A stretch of DNA of 64,000 nucleotides from Clostridium sp. UBA4548 (GCF_002387895.1 NZ_DGLI01000009.1:21339-85338); one strand, 5' to 3'. Shown: positions 17,681 to 26,855, counted from the stretch's first letter. Made by a program: numbers and translations. Notes: generated by a model not told the origin, from the letters alone.

Positions 17681-18775
17681 ATGCAAATTATAAATTGTAA
17701 TACTAAAGAGCTAAAAAATAAAATTATAAGCTTTAGAAGAAGCTTATATAAAAATAATCCCTACATGAAGAATTCTGAGGAGCTAACTCTAAAGGATATG
17801 CTCTTTAAAAATACTACTTTTTCAAAAAAAGCTAGTATAGAGGGAGTGCTAGTTGAAGAATTTGGACAAGTTTTTGCTGCTGCCTTATTAATCCATGAAA
17901 GAGATTACAAGGATTATCTTCAGATTTCTTTTTTTGAGTGCAAGAAAGGAGAAGAAGAGGCTGGAAGGGGTTTGATTGATTATGCTATTGAAATAGCAAG
18001 AAAAAGAGGAATACCCAAAATACTTATTGGTATGAATGGTCATGTGAACTACGGGTTAGGTATTCTTAGCAGCCATTTTGAAACTCCTCAAAGCTTTGGT
18101 ACTTCCTACAATCCTCCCTTTTACTTAGAAATCTTTGAAGCCTATCCACATAATAAGGTTGTACTTACCTCCTTAATAAAGGATTTAAAGGAATTTCATA
18201 TGTCTAAGATAGATAAGGTTATAGAAAGAGTTAATAGAAACTACTCCTTTAAAACTATGAATATTAAAGACCTTAAAAGTGAGATTAATATTTATACTAA
18301 GCTTAATAATGAAATTTTTAAAGAACATAAATTTTATTATCCAAGAGAAGCTTCTATGGATTTTGAACTTTTTAAAGACTTATCTTATTTAATTAAAGGT
18401 GAAAATCTTATCTTTGCCTATAAAGGAAATGAACCTATAGGATTTTTATTGTGGTATCCTGACTTTCATGAGTTAGTTCCACCTTATAAAAGTTTTGGAA
18501 TTGGAACTGTATTAAAAAATAAAATAAACCTATTTAATATTGACAAGATAAAAATTGTAGAGCTTGGAGTTATGTCAAAGTACAGAAATACAGGAGTAGC
18601 CTTTGGTCTTTTAAGAAAGTGTTATGACCTTTCTAAGAATAAGTATAAGTATTGTGAGTCAAGTTGGATATTAGATTATAATTTTCCTTCAGTGAATTGT
18701 GGGTTGGTATTTGATTTTCAAGAACACAAAAAGTTTAATGTGTACGAAGTAGAAGTTAGCAAATGCATTAAGTAG
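17681..18775 (+). CDS. GNAT-family N-acetyltransferase-like protein (two GNAT halves)
   Basis: A 364-residue protein that seems to contain two GNAT-like halves. The C-terminal half has a clear acetyl-CoA loop pattern (VMSKYRNTGVAFGLLRKCYD, about 300-320, with ESSWILDYNFPSVN after it). The N-terminal half has GRGLIDYAIEIARKRGIP (about 98-115), a weaker version. It lies 77 nt after the FemAB-like gene and 96 nt before the first radical SAM gene, with a good GAAAGGGG SD. Together with the gene before it, it supplies one or two acyl transfers to the pathway encoded here. The acceptor cannot be inferred. Confidence 0.65.
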   Translation: MQIINCNTKELKNKIISFRRSLYKNNPYMKNSEELTLKDMLFKNTTFSKKASIEGVLVEEFGQVFAAALLIHERDYKDYLQISFFECKKGEEEAGRGLIDYAIEIARKRGIPKILIGMNGHVNYGLGILSSHFETPQSFGTSYNPPFYLEIFEAYPHNKVVLTSLIKDLKEFHMSKIDKVIERVNRNYSFKTMNIKDLKSEINIYTKLNNEIFKEHKFYYPREASMDFELFKDLSYLIKGENLIFAYKGNEPIGFLLWYPDFHELVPPYKSFGIGTVLKNKINLFNIDKIKIVELGVMSKYRNTGVAFGLLRKCYDLSKNKYKYCESSWILDYNFPSVNCGLVFDFQEHKKFNVYEVEVSKCIK

Positions 18776-18871
18776 ACCCTATTTAGCAAAGTGAAAACAT
18801 ACTAAAGGGAATAATTGGTTAGAAGTATTGAGTATTTTAGTATATATAAATAAATCTAAAGGAGATTTTTA

Positions 18872-20179
18872 ATGAAAATAATGCTAATTAGAACAAAAGC
18901 TCAAAGTGCATACAATGTGATTTCTCCAATTGTAGTAGAGCCTTTAGAGTTAGAATATATAGCTACATTACTAGAGGATTATAAACTTCAGTATTTTATT
19001 CAAGACGAAGTTACAAGTAAGAGGAACACCCTAAAAGTTTTTAAAGAAGAAAAGCCACAGGTGGTTATCATGTCAGGTTATCTAAATAATGTGTCCACTA
19101 TGATTTCTTATGCTGTAGAAATGAAAAAGACTAATCCAAGCACTATTATAATAGTAGGAGGAGTACATGCAGAAGTTAACTATAAGGATTTCTTCCATGA
19201 GGCTATTGATATTGTATGTTACTCAGGAGGTTATAAGCCTTTAGAACATCTTGCTAGTGGTAGCTTTAATAAGGACTGCTTTTCTGGGATTAAGGGTATT
19301 TGTTGTAAGGGAGAAAAAGGTCAATGGAAGATCAATGAAAGAGAAGTTTTTAATCCGGAGAAGCAAAAAACTCCAAATAGAGCTTTTTTCTATAAAAATA
19401 AGAATAAGTTTAAATACTTAAATTTAGGACCTTGTGCCATGATTAAAACTTCTTATGGCTGTCCTTATTCCTGTAACTTTTGCTATTGCAGGCTTTTAAA
19501 TGGAGGAGTTTATATTCAAAGGGGATTAGAAAGTGTTGTAGAAGAAATAAAAAGTATTAATTGCAAAAATATCTGGATTATAGATGATACTTTTCTTATC
19601 TCTAGAGAAAGATTAATAGCTTTTGCTCATATGGTAAGAATAAATAAAATTGAGAAGAACTTTATAATTTATTCTAGAGCTGATTTTATTGTGAAAAATA
19701 AAGACTTGCTTCCTCTTATGAAGGAAATAGGTATAAAACAAGTAATAGTTGGGCTAGAAGCTGTGGATAGTGAAGAACTTCAAGGTTTTTCTAAGGGAAC
19801 GGATAAGAATATCAATGAAAATTGTGTGGCTTTTTTAAAGGAATTTGAAATAGCGTGCATTGGATTATTTGTAACTCACATTAATTACAAAAAACAGGAT
19901 TTTAATAAATTATATAAATGGATTAAAAGGGTTGGACTAAAGTTATGTACATTTTCAATATATACACCACTTCCAGGTACAGAACTTTATGAAAAATATA
20001 AAGATGAAATAAGGTTCCATAATTATGATAAGATGGATTTTCTCCATCTTTTAATTAAACCAACTAATCTTTCTGTTTTAAAGTACTATTTTTATTTTTA
20101 TATCCTGCATTTAAAGGTGTATTTTAACACTTTAAAATTAATGCTTTTCAACAATGAAAAGTCCATTAAGAAACAATGA
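18872..20179 (+). CDS. B12-binding-domain radical SAM protein 1
   Basis: A 435-residue enzyme with an N-terminal cobalamin-binding-type Rossmann domain (about 1-130, ending in VGGVHAEV) and a radical SAM barrel with the [4Fe-4S] motif C197-x3-C201-x2-C204 (GCPYSCNFC). The C-terminal region from TPLPGTELYEKY to the end is shared with proteins 2 and 3. The classic cobalamin ligand motif DxHxxG is not visible, so B12 binding may be base-off without a histidine ligand, or lost. Cys188 lies exactly nine residues before the cluster motif, as in proteins 2 and 3. The family includes methyltransferases, cyclases and C-C bond-forming enzymes. The reaction is unassigned; it is close to protein 2 and probably arose by duplication. 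Confidence 0.85.
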   Translation: MKIMLIRTKAQSAYNVISPIVVEPLELEYIATLLEDYKLQYFIQDEVTSKRNTLKVFKEEKPQVVIMSGYLNNVSTMISYAVEMKKTNPSTIIIVGGVHAEVNYKDFFHEAIDIVCYSGGYKPLEHLASGSFNKDCFSGIKGICCKGEKGQWKINEREVFNPEKQKTPNRAFFYKNKNKFKYLNLGPCAMIKTSYGCPYSCNFCYCRLLNGGVYIQRGLESVVEEIKSINCKNIWIIDDTFLISRERLIAFAHMVRINKIEKNFIIYSRADFIVKNKDLLPLMKEIGIKQVIVGLEAVDSEELQGFSKGTDKNINENCVAFLKEFEIACIGLFVTHINYKKQDFNKLYKWIKRVGLKLCTFSIYTPLPGTELYEKYKDEIRFHNYDKMDFLHLLIKPTNLSVLKYYFYFYILHLKVYFNTLKLMLFNNEKSIKKQ

Positions 20180-20335
20180 GTTTATTAAGCACCTTTCAAG
20201 TGGCTATAAATTTTTATTTATGTACTATTGAATATAAGGATTTCACGTCAGGGCGAAAACATTTTAAGTACAGGAAGTTAGGTTAGTATAATACAATAAG
20301 TCTAATTTGAGTATAAAGATTAGGAGGGAATAATT

Positions 20336-20980
20336 ATGAGTATTTGGGACTTTTGGGCATCGAAATATGAAAGGTTATGGGTTCAGAAATATTCCTTAGG
20401 ACCAACTAGAAAAGTTATCCTAAAAGAGATAGAAGAAATAATTAGAAGTGAGAATACAAGAAATAATGAATCTACAAATAGAGGAAAAATAGCACTTCTT
20501 GATGTGGGATGTGGTACAGGTCAGCTAACAAGAGAAATTGATGAAGAGTTTAGGGATGATATTTATTCATTGGAAGGAATAGATTATTCTAAGGCAATGG
20601 TAGAAGAAGCTAGAAATAAGGCTTCAAAAGTTAGCTATAGCAACTATTCAATAGAAGAATTTAAGGCAGAAAAGAAGTATGGCATTATAACTTGTAGCCA
20701 TTCTTTTCCCTATTATAAAGACAAAAAAGCAACTATGGAAAAGTTTTATAATTTGCTAGAGGACCAGGGATATTTAATTTTAGCTCAAGCTTCTGAAAGA
20801 AGTTTTTATGATAAAGTAGCTATGTTTATAGTTAAATTCACTACTACTAAGGCTAAATATTTGAGTCCAAAGGAAATAAGAGAACTGACAAAGGACTATT
20901 TTATTTTGGAAAAAGAGATTCTTATAAGGGAAAGAGCTTATATGCCATCTATAGTAGTTTTTAAATTAAGGAGGAAATAG
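20336..20980 (+). CDS. Class I SAM-dependent methyltransferase
   Basis: A 214-residue methyltransferase with a clear SAM-binding motif I LLDVGCGTGQLTREI (about 57-71), an acidic motif II region (LEGIDYSKAMVEEA) and a LLEDQGYLILAQA strand later. The N-terminal IWDFWASKYERLW is typical of small-molecule methyltransferases. SD AGGAGGG. The next gene begins one nt after its stop, so it is translationally coupled to radical SAM protein 2; a methylation step in the same pathway is likely. The 156-nt gap before it shows no small ORF or obvious structure. Confidence 0.85.
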   Translation: MSIWDFWASKYERLWVQKYSLGPTRKVILKEIEEIIRSENTRNNESTNRGKIALLDVGCGTGQLTREIDEEFRDDIYSLEGIDYSKAMVEEARNKASKVSYSNYSIEEFKAEKKYGIITCSHSFPYYKDKKATMEKFYNLLEDQGYLILAQASERSFYDKVAMFIVKFTTTKAKYLSPKEIRELTKDYFILEKEILIRERAYMPSIVVFKLRRK

Positions 20981-20981
20981 T

Positions 20982-22337
20982 TTGAAGATTTTACTAGTAA
21001 GACCAAGGCCGCCGAAGGAAACTATAGGACTTCAAAGTGTAATGATTTGTGAGCCTCTAGAACTTGAATATTTAGTAGCTAATATTAAACCTTTAGGACA
21101 TGAGATAGAAATTCTAGATATGATTCTAGAAAAGAATTCTTTAGAATATTATATAAAAAAATATAACCCTGAAGTAGTGGGAATCACTGGGTATATTTCT
21201 CATGTAAATGTAATTAAGAATTATGCAAAAGAAATAAAAGGGGTATCAAGGGCTATAAAAGTTGTGGTGGGAGGAGTTCATGCAGAAGTAGTACCTGAAG
21301 ATTTTTTATCAGAGCACATTGACTATATAATAAAAGCTAATGGAATTCAAACTTTTATAAATATTATTAATTCCTTAGAAACACATGAGTGTTCTAAAAT
21401 TCCGGGGACCTATGACGGTGAAACAATTGAGAAAGCTATGGATTTCAAATGGAAGCATCCAGATAGGAAAAGTGTAAGTAGGTATAGAAATAAATACTAT
21501 TACATGTTCCATAATCCCTGTGCACTTATTAAAACTTCTTACGGATGTCCTTATAAGTGCAGTTTTTGCTTTTGTAGAAACATTACTGATGGGAAGTATT
21601 TTACCAGAGATTTAGAGGATATTGTATGTGAATTAAAAGATATTGAAGAAGAGGAAGTTTATATTGTAGATGATGACTTTCTTTTTAACAAGGAAAGGTT
21701 ATTAAAGTTTGCAGAAATTCTTAAAGCTCACGGAATTAAAAAAAAGTTTTTAGTTTATGGAAGAGCAGATTTTATAGCTGAAAATCAACAAGTGATTGAA
21801 AAACTTTCAGAAGTAGGGCTTAGGGCTTGCATTGTAGGTCTTGAATCTTCAAGTGAGGAAGAGTTAATAAAATATAATAAAAAATCTGAAGTGAAATTAA
21901 ATGAAAGAGCTGTTGAAATTCTTCAAAAATATGATATAGAATGTTATGCTACTTTAATACTAGGAATAGATTGGGGTAAAGAGGATTTTCACAGGTTATA
22001 CCAGTGGATAAAAAAGCTTAATATAAGATTTGTTAACCTTCAGCCCTTCACTCCACTTCCAGGAACAGATTTATTTCAGCAGTATAAAAACCAGTTAATA
22101 GTAAAGCGAGAAGAGTATGAAAAGTGGGATTTAGCTCACATGACAGTGACCCCATCAAAGCTATCCATTAGAAGTTATTATTTCAATATAATAAAACTAT
22201 ATTACAAGATCATCATGAGGCCATCAAATGTATTATATATTATTAAGAAATATGGATTCCTAGAAACTTTGAAACTTTCTATTGGAAGTTCTAATATATC
22301 AATGCAATATATGTTAAAGGCTATTAGGGGGAAATAA
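20982..22337 (+). CDS. B12-binding-domain radical SAM protein 2
   Basis: A 451-residue paralogue of protein 1. N-terminal cobalamin-type domain (about 1-130; VVGGVHAEVVPEDFL near 95-109), radical SAM motif C189-x3-C193-x2-C196 (GCPYKCSFC), then YIVDDDFLFNKERL and TPLPGTDLFQQY near the end of the barrel. Cys180 sits nine residues before the cluster motif. No DxHxxG motif. TTG start with SD AAGGAGG (20968-20974), one nt after the methyltransferase stop codon, so coupling is expected. The reaction is unknown; similarity to proteins 1 and 3 suggests successive steps on related substrates or an iterated chemistry. Confidence 0.85.
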   Translation: MKILLVRPRPPKETIGLQSVMICEPLELEYLVANIKPLGHEIEILDMILEKNSLEYYIKKYNPEVVGITGYISHVNVIKNYAKEIKGVSRAIKVVVGGVHAEVVPEDFLSEHIDYIIKANGIQTFINIINSLETHECSKIPGTYDGETIEKAMDFKWKHPDRKSVSRYRNKYYYMFHNPCALIKTSYGCPYKCSFCFCRNITDGKYFTRDLEDIVCELKDIEEEEVYIVDDDFLFNKERLLKFAEILKAHGIKKKFLVYGRADFIAENQQVIEKLSEVGLRACIVGLESSSEEELIKYNKKSEVKLNERAVEILQKYDIECYATLILGIDWGKEDFHRLYQWIKKLNIRFVNLQPFTPLPGTDLFQQYKNQLIVKREEYEKWDLAHMTVTPSKLSIRSYYFNIIKLYYKIIMRPSNVLYIIKKYGFLETLKLSIGSSNISMQYMLKAIRGK

Positions 22338-22537
22338 TCTTATGCAAGTCTTTAGGAGACAACGGGGTTAGTGCGGAATTTGGGTAAAATCTGAAAAATA
22401 GTCATATATTAGGTTCATATGTAGTGACTTGCTTTATGTATTTGGAAACCTTAAAAGCCATGGTAAAATTGACTAAGAGTTATGTAGTAACTTTGATTTT
22501 ATAAATATAAATAAAATAGAAAAGGAAAGATGGTTAA

Positions 22538-23899
22538 ATGAGAATTTTACTTGTTCGTCCTCCAAGAATTAAACAAGCTATTACTCTAGGAGAAATGATG
22601 TTTTGTGAACCTCTAGGACTTGAATGTCTATACAGAGTTCTAAAAGAAGATCACCGTGTTGAAATTTTAGATCTAATGGTAACTGGAGAAAATTTCTCAA
22701 GAACCCTTAAAGAATTCAATCCAGATATAGTAGGGATAACTTCTCTTTGTATAGATGTAAACAATGTTATAAGACTGGCAAAGGAAGCAAAGGAATTAAA
22801 ACCTGGGGTAATTACCTTTGTAGGGGGAACTCAAGCTTATTTAAATCCAGAAGGATTTTTTACAAATCACATAGATCATGTGTTTAAATATACCACAACA
22901 GACAATTTGAAAAAGTTTATGCACATCATATCCAGGGGAATCGTTGAGCCTATAGATGGAATTCATAGTAAAGCTTTGGACTTTATAGGAACCAACGTCC
23001 ATGGAAGAAATGAATATATGGTACCAGATAGAATAGCAACTAAAAAATATAGAAGTAAATATAGTTATTTAGGCTATAAACCCTGCGCTATAATGCAAAC
23101 CTCTTTAGGTTGCAGCAAAAACTGTGATTTTTGCTTAAGGTGGAGAATTGAAGGTGCTAAGGAAAAGGATATTCAATTAGATTTGATAATAAAACAACTT
23201 AAGGAAATTGAAGAGCCGTCTGTTATGATTTGTGACAATGATTTTTTAAATGACGAAGAGAGATTAGAAAAATTTTGTGATTTATTAGAGCAAGAAGGTA
23301 TAGTTAAGAATTTTATTTGTTATGGCAGTGTTCATAGTGTATTATCTCATCCACATACCATAAGTAGGTTAAAGGATAATGGGCTTAAAGCTGTCCTTGT
23401 GGGATATGAAACATTTAATAACGAGGAAATGAAAAACTACAAGAAAAAATCCACTGTAGAGGATAATATTAAAGCTAGCAAAATTTTAAAACAAATAGGT
23501 ATTGATGTTTGGGCTTCTTTTATGCTTCACCCTGATTGGGATTTAAAGGATTTTAAATACATGAAAAGTTATGTAAGAAAGCTTAAACCAGAGATATCCA
23601 CCTTTAGTCCATTGACCCCATTTCCTAATTTGCCAATGTATAAGGAGTATAAGGAAAGAGTTATATACAATCCTATGGAGTATGAGGCATGGAGTTTTGG
23701 CAAAGTAACTATAATACCTTCAAAAATGTCTTTAAGAAGATATTATTTTGAACTTTTAAGGTTTGTACTTTATATAAATATTAGAATGAATAGCACCTCC
23801 TATATGATAAAAAGATTTGGACCTGGTACTGTGCTTAGAATGGCAAAAGGGTCTTTTGGAGTAGTGAAGACCTATTTAAAACTTGTGATTACATCATAG
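22538..23899 (+). CDS. B12-binding-domain radical SAM protein 3
   Basis: A 453-residue member of the same local paralogue group, more diverged. The cobalamin-type domain has VGGTQAYLNPEGFF in place of GGVHAEV. The cluster motif is C192-x3-C196-x2-C199 (GCSKNCDFC), preceded by Cys183 at the conserved nine-residue distance. It lacks the aromatic/Cys residue pattern CYC/CFC after the motif seen in proteins 1 and 2. The C-terminal MSLRRYYFELLRF helix matches the others. The 200-nt gap before it contains no obvious ORF, so it may have its own promoter. Protein 4 follows after 15 nt. Confidence 0.85.
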   Translation: MRILLVRPPRIKQAITLGEMMFCEPLGLECLYRVLKEDHRVEILDLMVTGENFSRTLKEFNPDIVGITSLCIDVNNVIRLAKEAKELKPGVITFVGGTQAYLNPEGFFTNHIDHVFKYTTTDNLKKFMHIISRGIVEPIDGIHSKALDFIGTNVHGRNEYMVPDRIATKKYRSKYSYLGYKPCAIMQTSLGCSKNCDFCLRWRIEGAKEKDIQLDLIIKQLKEIEEPSVMICDNDFLNDEERLEKFCDLLEQEGIVKNFICYGSVHSVLSHPHTISRLKDNGLKAVLVGYETFNNEEMKNYKKKSTVEDNIKASKILKQIGIDVWASFMLHPDWDLKDFKYMKSYVRKLKPEISTFSPLTPFPNLPMYKEYKERVIYNPMEYEAWSFGKVTIIPSKMSLRRYYFELLRFVLYINIRMNSTSYMIKRFGPGTVLRMAKGSFGVVKTYLKLVITS

Positions 23900-23914
23900 T
23901 GAAGGAGAGAGTTA

Positions 23915-25231
23915 ATGAAAAAAATATTACTAATTCAACCAACACCTTATGATAATGCTGGTAAACTCATAAAAAAAAAGAAACTATACTTCGTAGGACT
24001 TGCCTTACCACTTCTAGCTGCCTTAACACCAGAAGAGTACCAGGTGGAAATAATCTTAGAAACCATTGAAGATATAGATTTTGAAAATGATGCAGACATA
24101 GTTGCCATAAGTAGTATGGGACATGCAGTTATTAGAACTTTAGATATAGCAGCAGAGTTTAAGAAAAGAGGAAAAACAGTAATTTTAGGAGGTTACATGG
24201 TAAGTCTTATGCCTGATGAGGCAAAAAAGTATTGTGATGCAGTAGTTGTTGGAGATGCAGAGTCTGTTTGGGAAGATTTATTAAAAGACTATGAAAGTGG
24301 ACAGCTTAAACCTTTATATAAAAAACAATTAACAACTTTACAAACACCAGTGCCGAGATATGACTTGATCCTAAATAAAAAAATAGGAGATTTTTTACCG
24401 GTGCAAGCAGGACGAGGGTGTCCAAACGCTTGTAGTTTTTGTTCAGTATATTGCCTTTATAAAACTAAATACTTCAGAAGAGAAATTAAAGATGTTATAC
24501 GGGATATAAAGAAGGTGAAAAAACTTGGGTTTAAAAAGTTCCTTTTATTAGATGACAATATACTTTCAGATAGAGATTATATGTTTGAACTTTGTAGAGA
24601 AATAGAAAAGCTAAACATGCAATGGTTGTCTCAATGCTCTGTAAAAATTGGGGATGATGAAGAACTTTTAAAAGCTGTAGCTAAAAGTGGTTGTATAGCC
24701 TTAAGTTTTGGACTCGAAAGCATAAGCAAAGAAAGTCTAAATAGTATGAATAAAGCTTGGGAAAATCCAAAGGATTATCCAAGATTATTAAAGAAAATAC
24801 AAAAGGCAGGAATAGATGTGTCCACAGAAATGGTAGTGGGTGCTGAAGGTGATACCTTAGAATCTATTAAGGCAACTAGTGACTTTATAAGAGATAATAA
24901 AATTGTGGTTCCTAGGTTCTACATTTTAACGCCTATTCCAGGAACGAAGTTTTATGAAGATATGATGAAAGAAAATCGAATTTGCAATCATAACATATAT
25001 TCTTATAATGGAACAGAAACTGTACACATTCCTAAAAATATGACTCCACAGCAGCTCACAGAGGCCTATTGGCAACTTTACAATGATGTGTTTGCTGTAA
25101 GAAACATTATGGAAAGAACTATTTTTCATTCTGAGTTTTTCAAAAGACCTTTCACTTTCTTATTTTATTTGTCAGTGAATTTTTATTATCGACACCAAAT
25201 TAAAAGAAAAATAACTCCTAATATTATCTGA
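23915..25231 (+). CDS. B12-binding-domain radical SAM protein 4
   Basis: A 438-residue radical SAM protein of a different subgroup from its three neighbours. N-terminal cobalamin-type domain (about 1-135; VILGGYMVSLMPDEA near 89-103 and VVVGDAESVWEDLL), radical SAM motif C169-x3-C173-x2-C176 (GCPNACSFC) and LTPIPGTKFYEDM late in the barrel. It lacks the extra upstream cysteine. This architecture resembles the BchE/hopanoid-associated B12 radical SAM group. SD GAAGGAGAG. It is the last gene of the cluster; a short inverted repeat (25401-25427) and then the riboflavin promoter follow. Substrate unknown. Confidence 0.85.
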   Translation: MKKILLIQPTPYDNAGKLIKKKKLYFVGLALPLLAALTPEEYQVEIILETIEDIDFENDADIVAISSMGHAVIRTLDIAAEFKKRGKTVILGGYMVSLMPDEAKKYCDAVVVGDAESVWEDLLKDYESGQLKPLYKKQLTTLQTPVPRYDLILNKKIGDFLPVQAGRGCPNACSFCSVYCLYKTKYFRREIKDVIRDIKKVKKLGFKKFLLLDDNILSDRDYMFELCREIEKLNMQWLSQCSVKIGDDEELLKAVAKSGCIALSFGLESISKESLNSMNKAWENPKDYPRLLKKIQKAGIDVSTEMVVGAEGDTLESIKATSDFIRDNKIVVPRFYILTPIPGTKFYEDMMKENRICNHNIYSYNGTETVHIPKNMTPQQLTEAYWQLYNDVFAVRNIMERTIFHSEFFKRPFTFLFYLSVNFYYRHQIKRKITPNII

Positions 25232-25400
25232 TTTAATTTCTATATATGTAATATAAAATAATTACAATTACTAACTAAATTAATTTTGAACTTGTTAGCT
25301 TAATATCTTAAAATAGTAAGTCTTTAATATTACACTTACTGTTGAAATTTAGCGTTTATAAATGGGATAAATAGTTAATATTTATATGATAAAGGCATAA

Positions 25401-25427
25401 GGAATTTACTATTTTAAGTAAAATTCC
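25401..25427. terminator. Weak hairpin after the radical SAM cluster
   Basis: GGAATTTACT (25401-25410) faces AGTAAAATTCC (25417-25427) with one bulged base. There is no good T-run, so termination here is uncertain. The 25232-25400 stretch is otherwise featureless AT-rich sequence. Confidence 0.35.
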
Positions 25428-25429
25428 TA

Positions 25430-25458
25430 TTGACTAATAAAATACACAGTGTTATATT
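25430..25458 (+). promoter_or_regulatory. Promoter of the riboflavin operon
   Basis: TTGACT (25430-25435) and TATATT (25453-25458) with a 17-nt spacer, about 30 nt before the start of the FMN riboswitch. Confidence 0.75.
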
Positions 25459-25490
25459 TAGCTTGTGAATTTTACAACAATTTAATAAGT

Positions 25491-25595
25491 CTTCAGGGCG
25501 GGGTGTAAGTCCCCACCGGCGGTATAGCCCGCGAGCCGTAAGGCAGATTCGGTGTAACTCCGAAGCCGACAGTATAGTCTGGATGGAAGAAGAAA
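25491..25595 (+). promoter_or_regulatory. FMN riboswitch (RFN element)
   Basis: The conserved RFN core is present in order: AGGGCGGGGTGTAAGTCCCC, ACCGGCGGT, AGCCCGCGAGCC, GATTCGGTGTAACTCCGAAGC and CCGACAGTATAGTCTGGATG, closing with GAAGAAG. FMN binding represses the downstream rib genes, here probably by transcription termination at the hairpin 25683-25716. Confidence 0.97.
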
Positions 25596-25623
25596 AATAT
25601 AATATTACAGTACCCTTTTATAT

Positions 25624-25716
25624 GTAAACTTAGGAATAGTTTACGTATTTTTGGCTATAGTATTATTAAAGTATAAGGAATTAAGCCCTGAGAATAAAAT
25701 CTCAGGGCTTTTAATA
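25624..25716 (+). terminator. Expression platform and terminator of the FMN riboswitch
   Basis: A first small hairpin GTAAACT/AGTTTAC (25624-25630 / 25638-25644) is followed by GTATTTTTGG. The main terminator is a perfect 11-bp stem (25683-25693 / 25700-25710) with a 6-nt loop and TTTTAAT. It lies 35-45 nt before the ribD start. Confidence 0.85.
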
Positions 25717-25760
25717 TTATAGGCACAATATGAGCTGTACCTAGGAAGGGAATGATTAAG

Positions 25761-26855
25761 TTGGATATTCAGTATATGAAAAGAGCTCTTAAACTTGCAG
25801 AAATGGGCATTGGCTTTACAAATCCTAATCCATTGGTAGGAGCTGTTATAGTGAAAAATGGAAAGGTAATTGGGGAAGGATACCATGAAGTTTATGGAAG
25901 CCATCATGCAGAAATAAATGCTTTTAAAAATGCCACAGAAGAGGTGAAAGGATCAACTATGTATGTAACCTTAGAGCCTTGTTCTCATTATGGAAAAACA
26001 CCTCCTTGTGCAAGAGCAATTGTTGAGAAAGGAATTAAAAAAGTTGTTATAGGCTTAAAGGATCCTAATCCTTTGGTTAGTGGGAAAGGAATAAAAATTT
26101 TACAAGATGCAGGTATTGAGGTGGTCACTGGTGTCCTAGAGGAAGAAGGAAAAAAGCTGAATGAAGTTTTTTTAAAGTACATAATAACGAGTACTCCCTT
26201 TTGTGTTATGAAGACTGCAATGACTTTAGACGGTAAAATTGCAGCTTATACAGGAGACTCAAAGTGGGTTACAGGAGAGGCTTCAAGAAAATACGTACAC
26301 GAATTAAGACATAGATTATCAGGAATAATGGTGGGAATTGGTACTGTTCTTGTAGATGATCCCATGCTTACTACCAGATTAGAAGGTGTAAACTCTAGGG
26401 ATCCAGTTAGAATAATTGTGGATTCTTCAGCAAAAATATCTTTAGAGGCAAAGGTATTAAATCTTTCCTCAAATGCAAAGACTATAATTGCTACCACTGA
26501 GAAGGCAAATCAGGATAAAATACGTCAGCTTAAGGAAAAAGGCACAGAAATAATAGTTACTCCTTTAAAAAATAATAGTGTGGACTTAACCTACTTAATG
26601 AAAATACTTGGAGAAATGAAAATTGACAGTGTTCTCTTAGAGGGGGGAAGTAGGCTTAACTACTCAGCTCTAGAAGAAGGAATTGTGGATAAAGTCAATG
26701 CTTTTATTGCTCCAAAGATTATAGGTGGTGAAACTTCAAAAACTCCAGTGGGAGGAATTGGGAAAGAGTTCATGAAAGATGCGATAACTCTTAAAGAAAT
26801 AAGGGTTCATCACTTTGGGCAGGACTTAATGGTAGAGGGATACATAGAAAAATAA
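25761..26855 (+). CDS. ribD: Bifunctional diaminohydroxyphosphoribosylaminopyrimidine deaminase / reductase
   Basis: A 364-residue enzyme for the second and third steps of riboflavin synthesis. The N-terminal zinc deaminase domain (about 1-145) carries HHAEINAF and EPCSHYGKTPPC, which give the zinc ligands and catalytic Glu; the C-terminal reductase domain uses NADPH (LLEGGSRLNYSALEEG, about 295-310). An ATG at 25752 is in frame, but it is only a base from AGGAAGGG; TTG 25761 gives normal SD spacing and the typical family N-terminus MDIQYMKRALKLA. First gene of the riboflavin operon, under the FMN riboswitch. Confidence 0.96.
   Translation: MDIQYMKRALKLAEMGIGFTNPNPLVGAVIVKNGKVIGEGYHEVYGSHHAEINAFKNATEEVKGSTMYVTLEPCSHYGKTPPCARAIVEKGIKKVVIGLKDPNPLVSGKGIKILQDAGIEVVTGVLEEEGKKLNEVFLKYIITSTPFCVMKTAMTLDGKIAAYTGDSKWVTGEASRKYVHELRHRLSGIMVGIGTVLVDDPMLTTRLEGVNSRDPVRIIVDSSAKISLEAKVLNLSSNAKTIIATTEKANQDKIRQLKEKGTEIIVTPLKNNSVDLTYLMKILGEMKIDSVLLEGGSRLNYSALEEGIVDKVNAFIAPKIIGGETSKTPVGGIGKEFMKDAITLKEIRVHHFGQDLMVEGYIEK

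Noticed and set aside
16605..25231. Reading the radical SAM cluster as a RiPP (peptide-modifying) system
   Set aside because: No small precursor ORF with SD in any gap and no SPASM-type or RRE-type domain; the radical SAM proteins have cobalamin-type N-termini instead.
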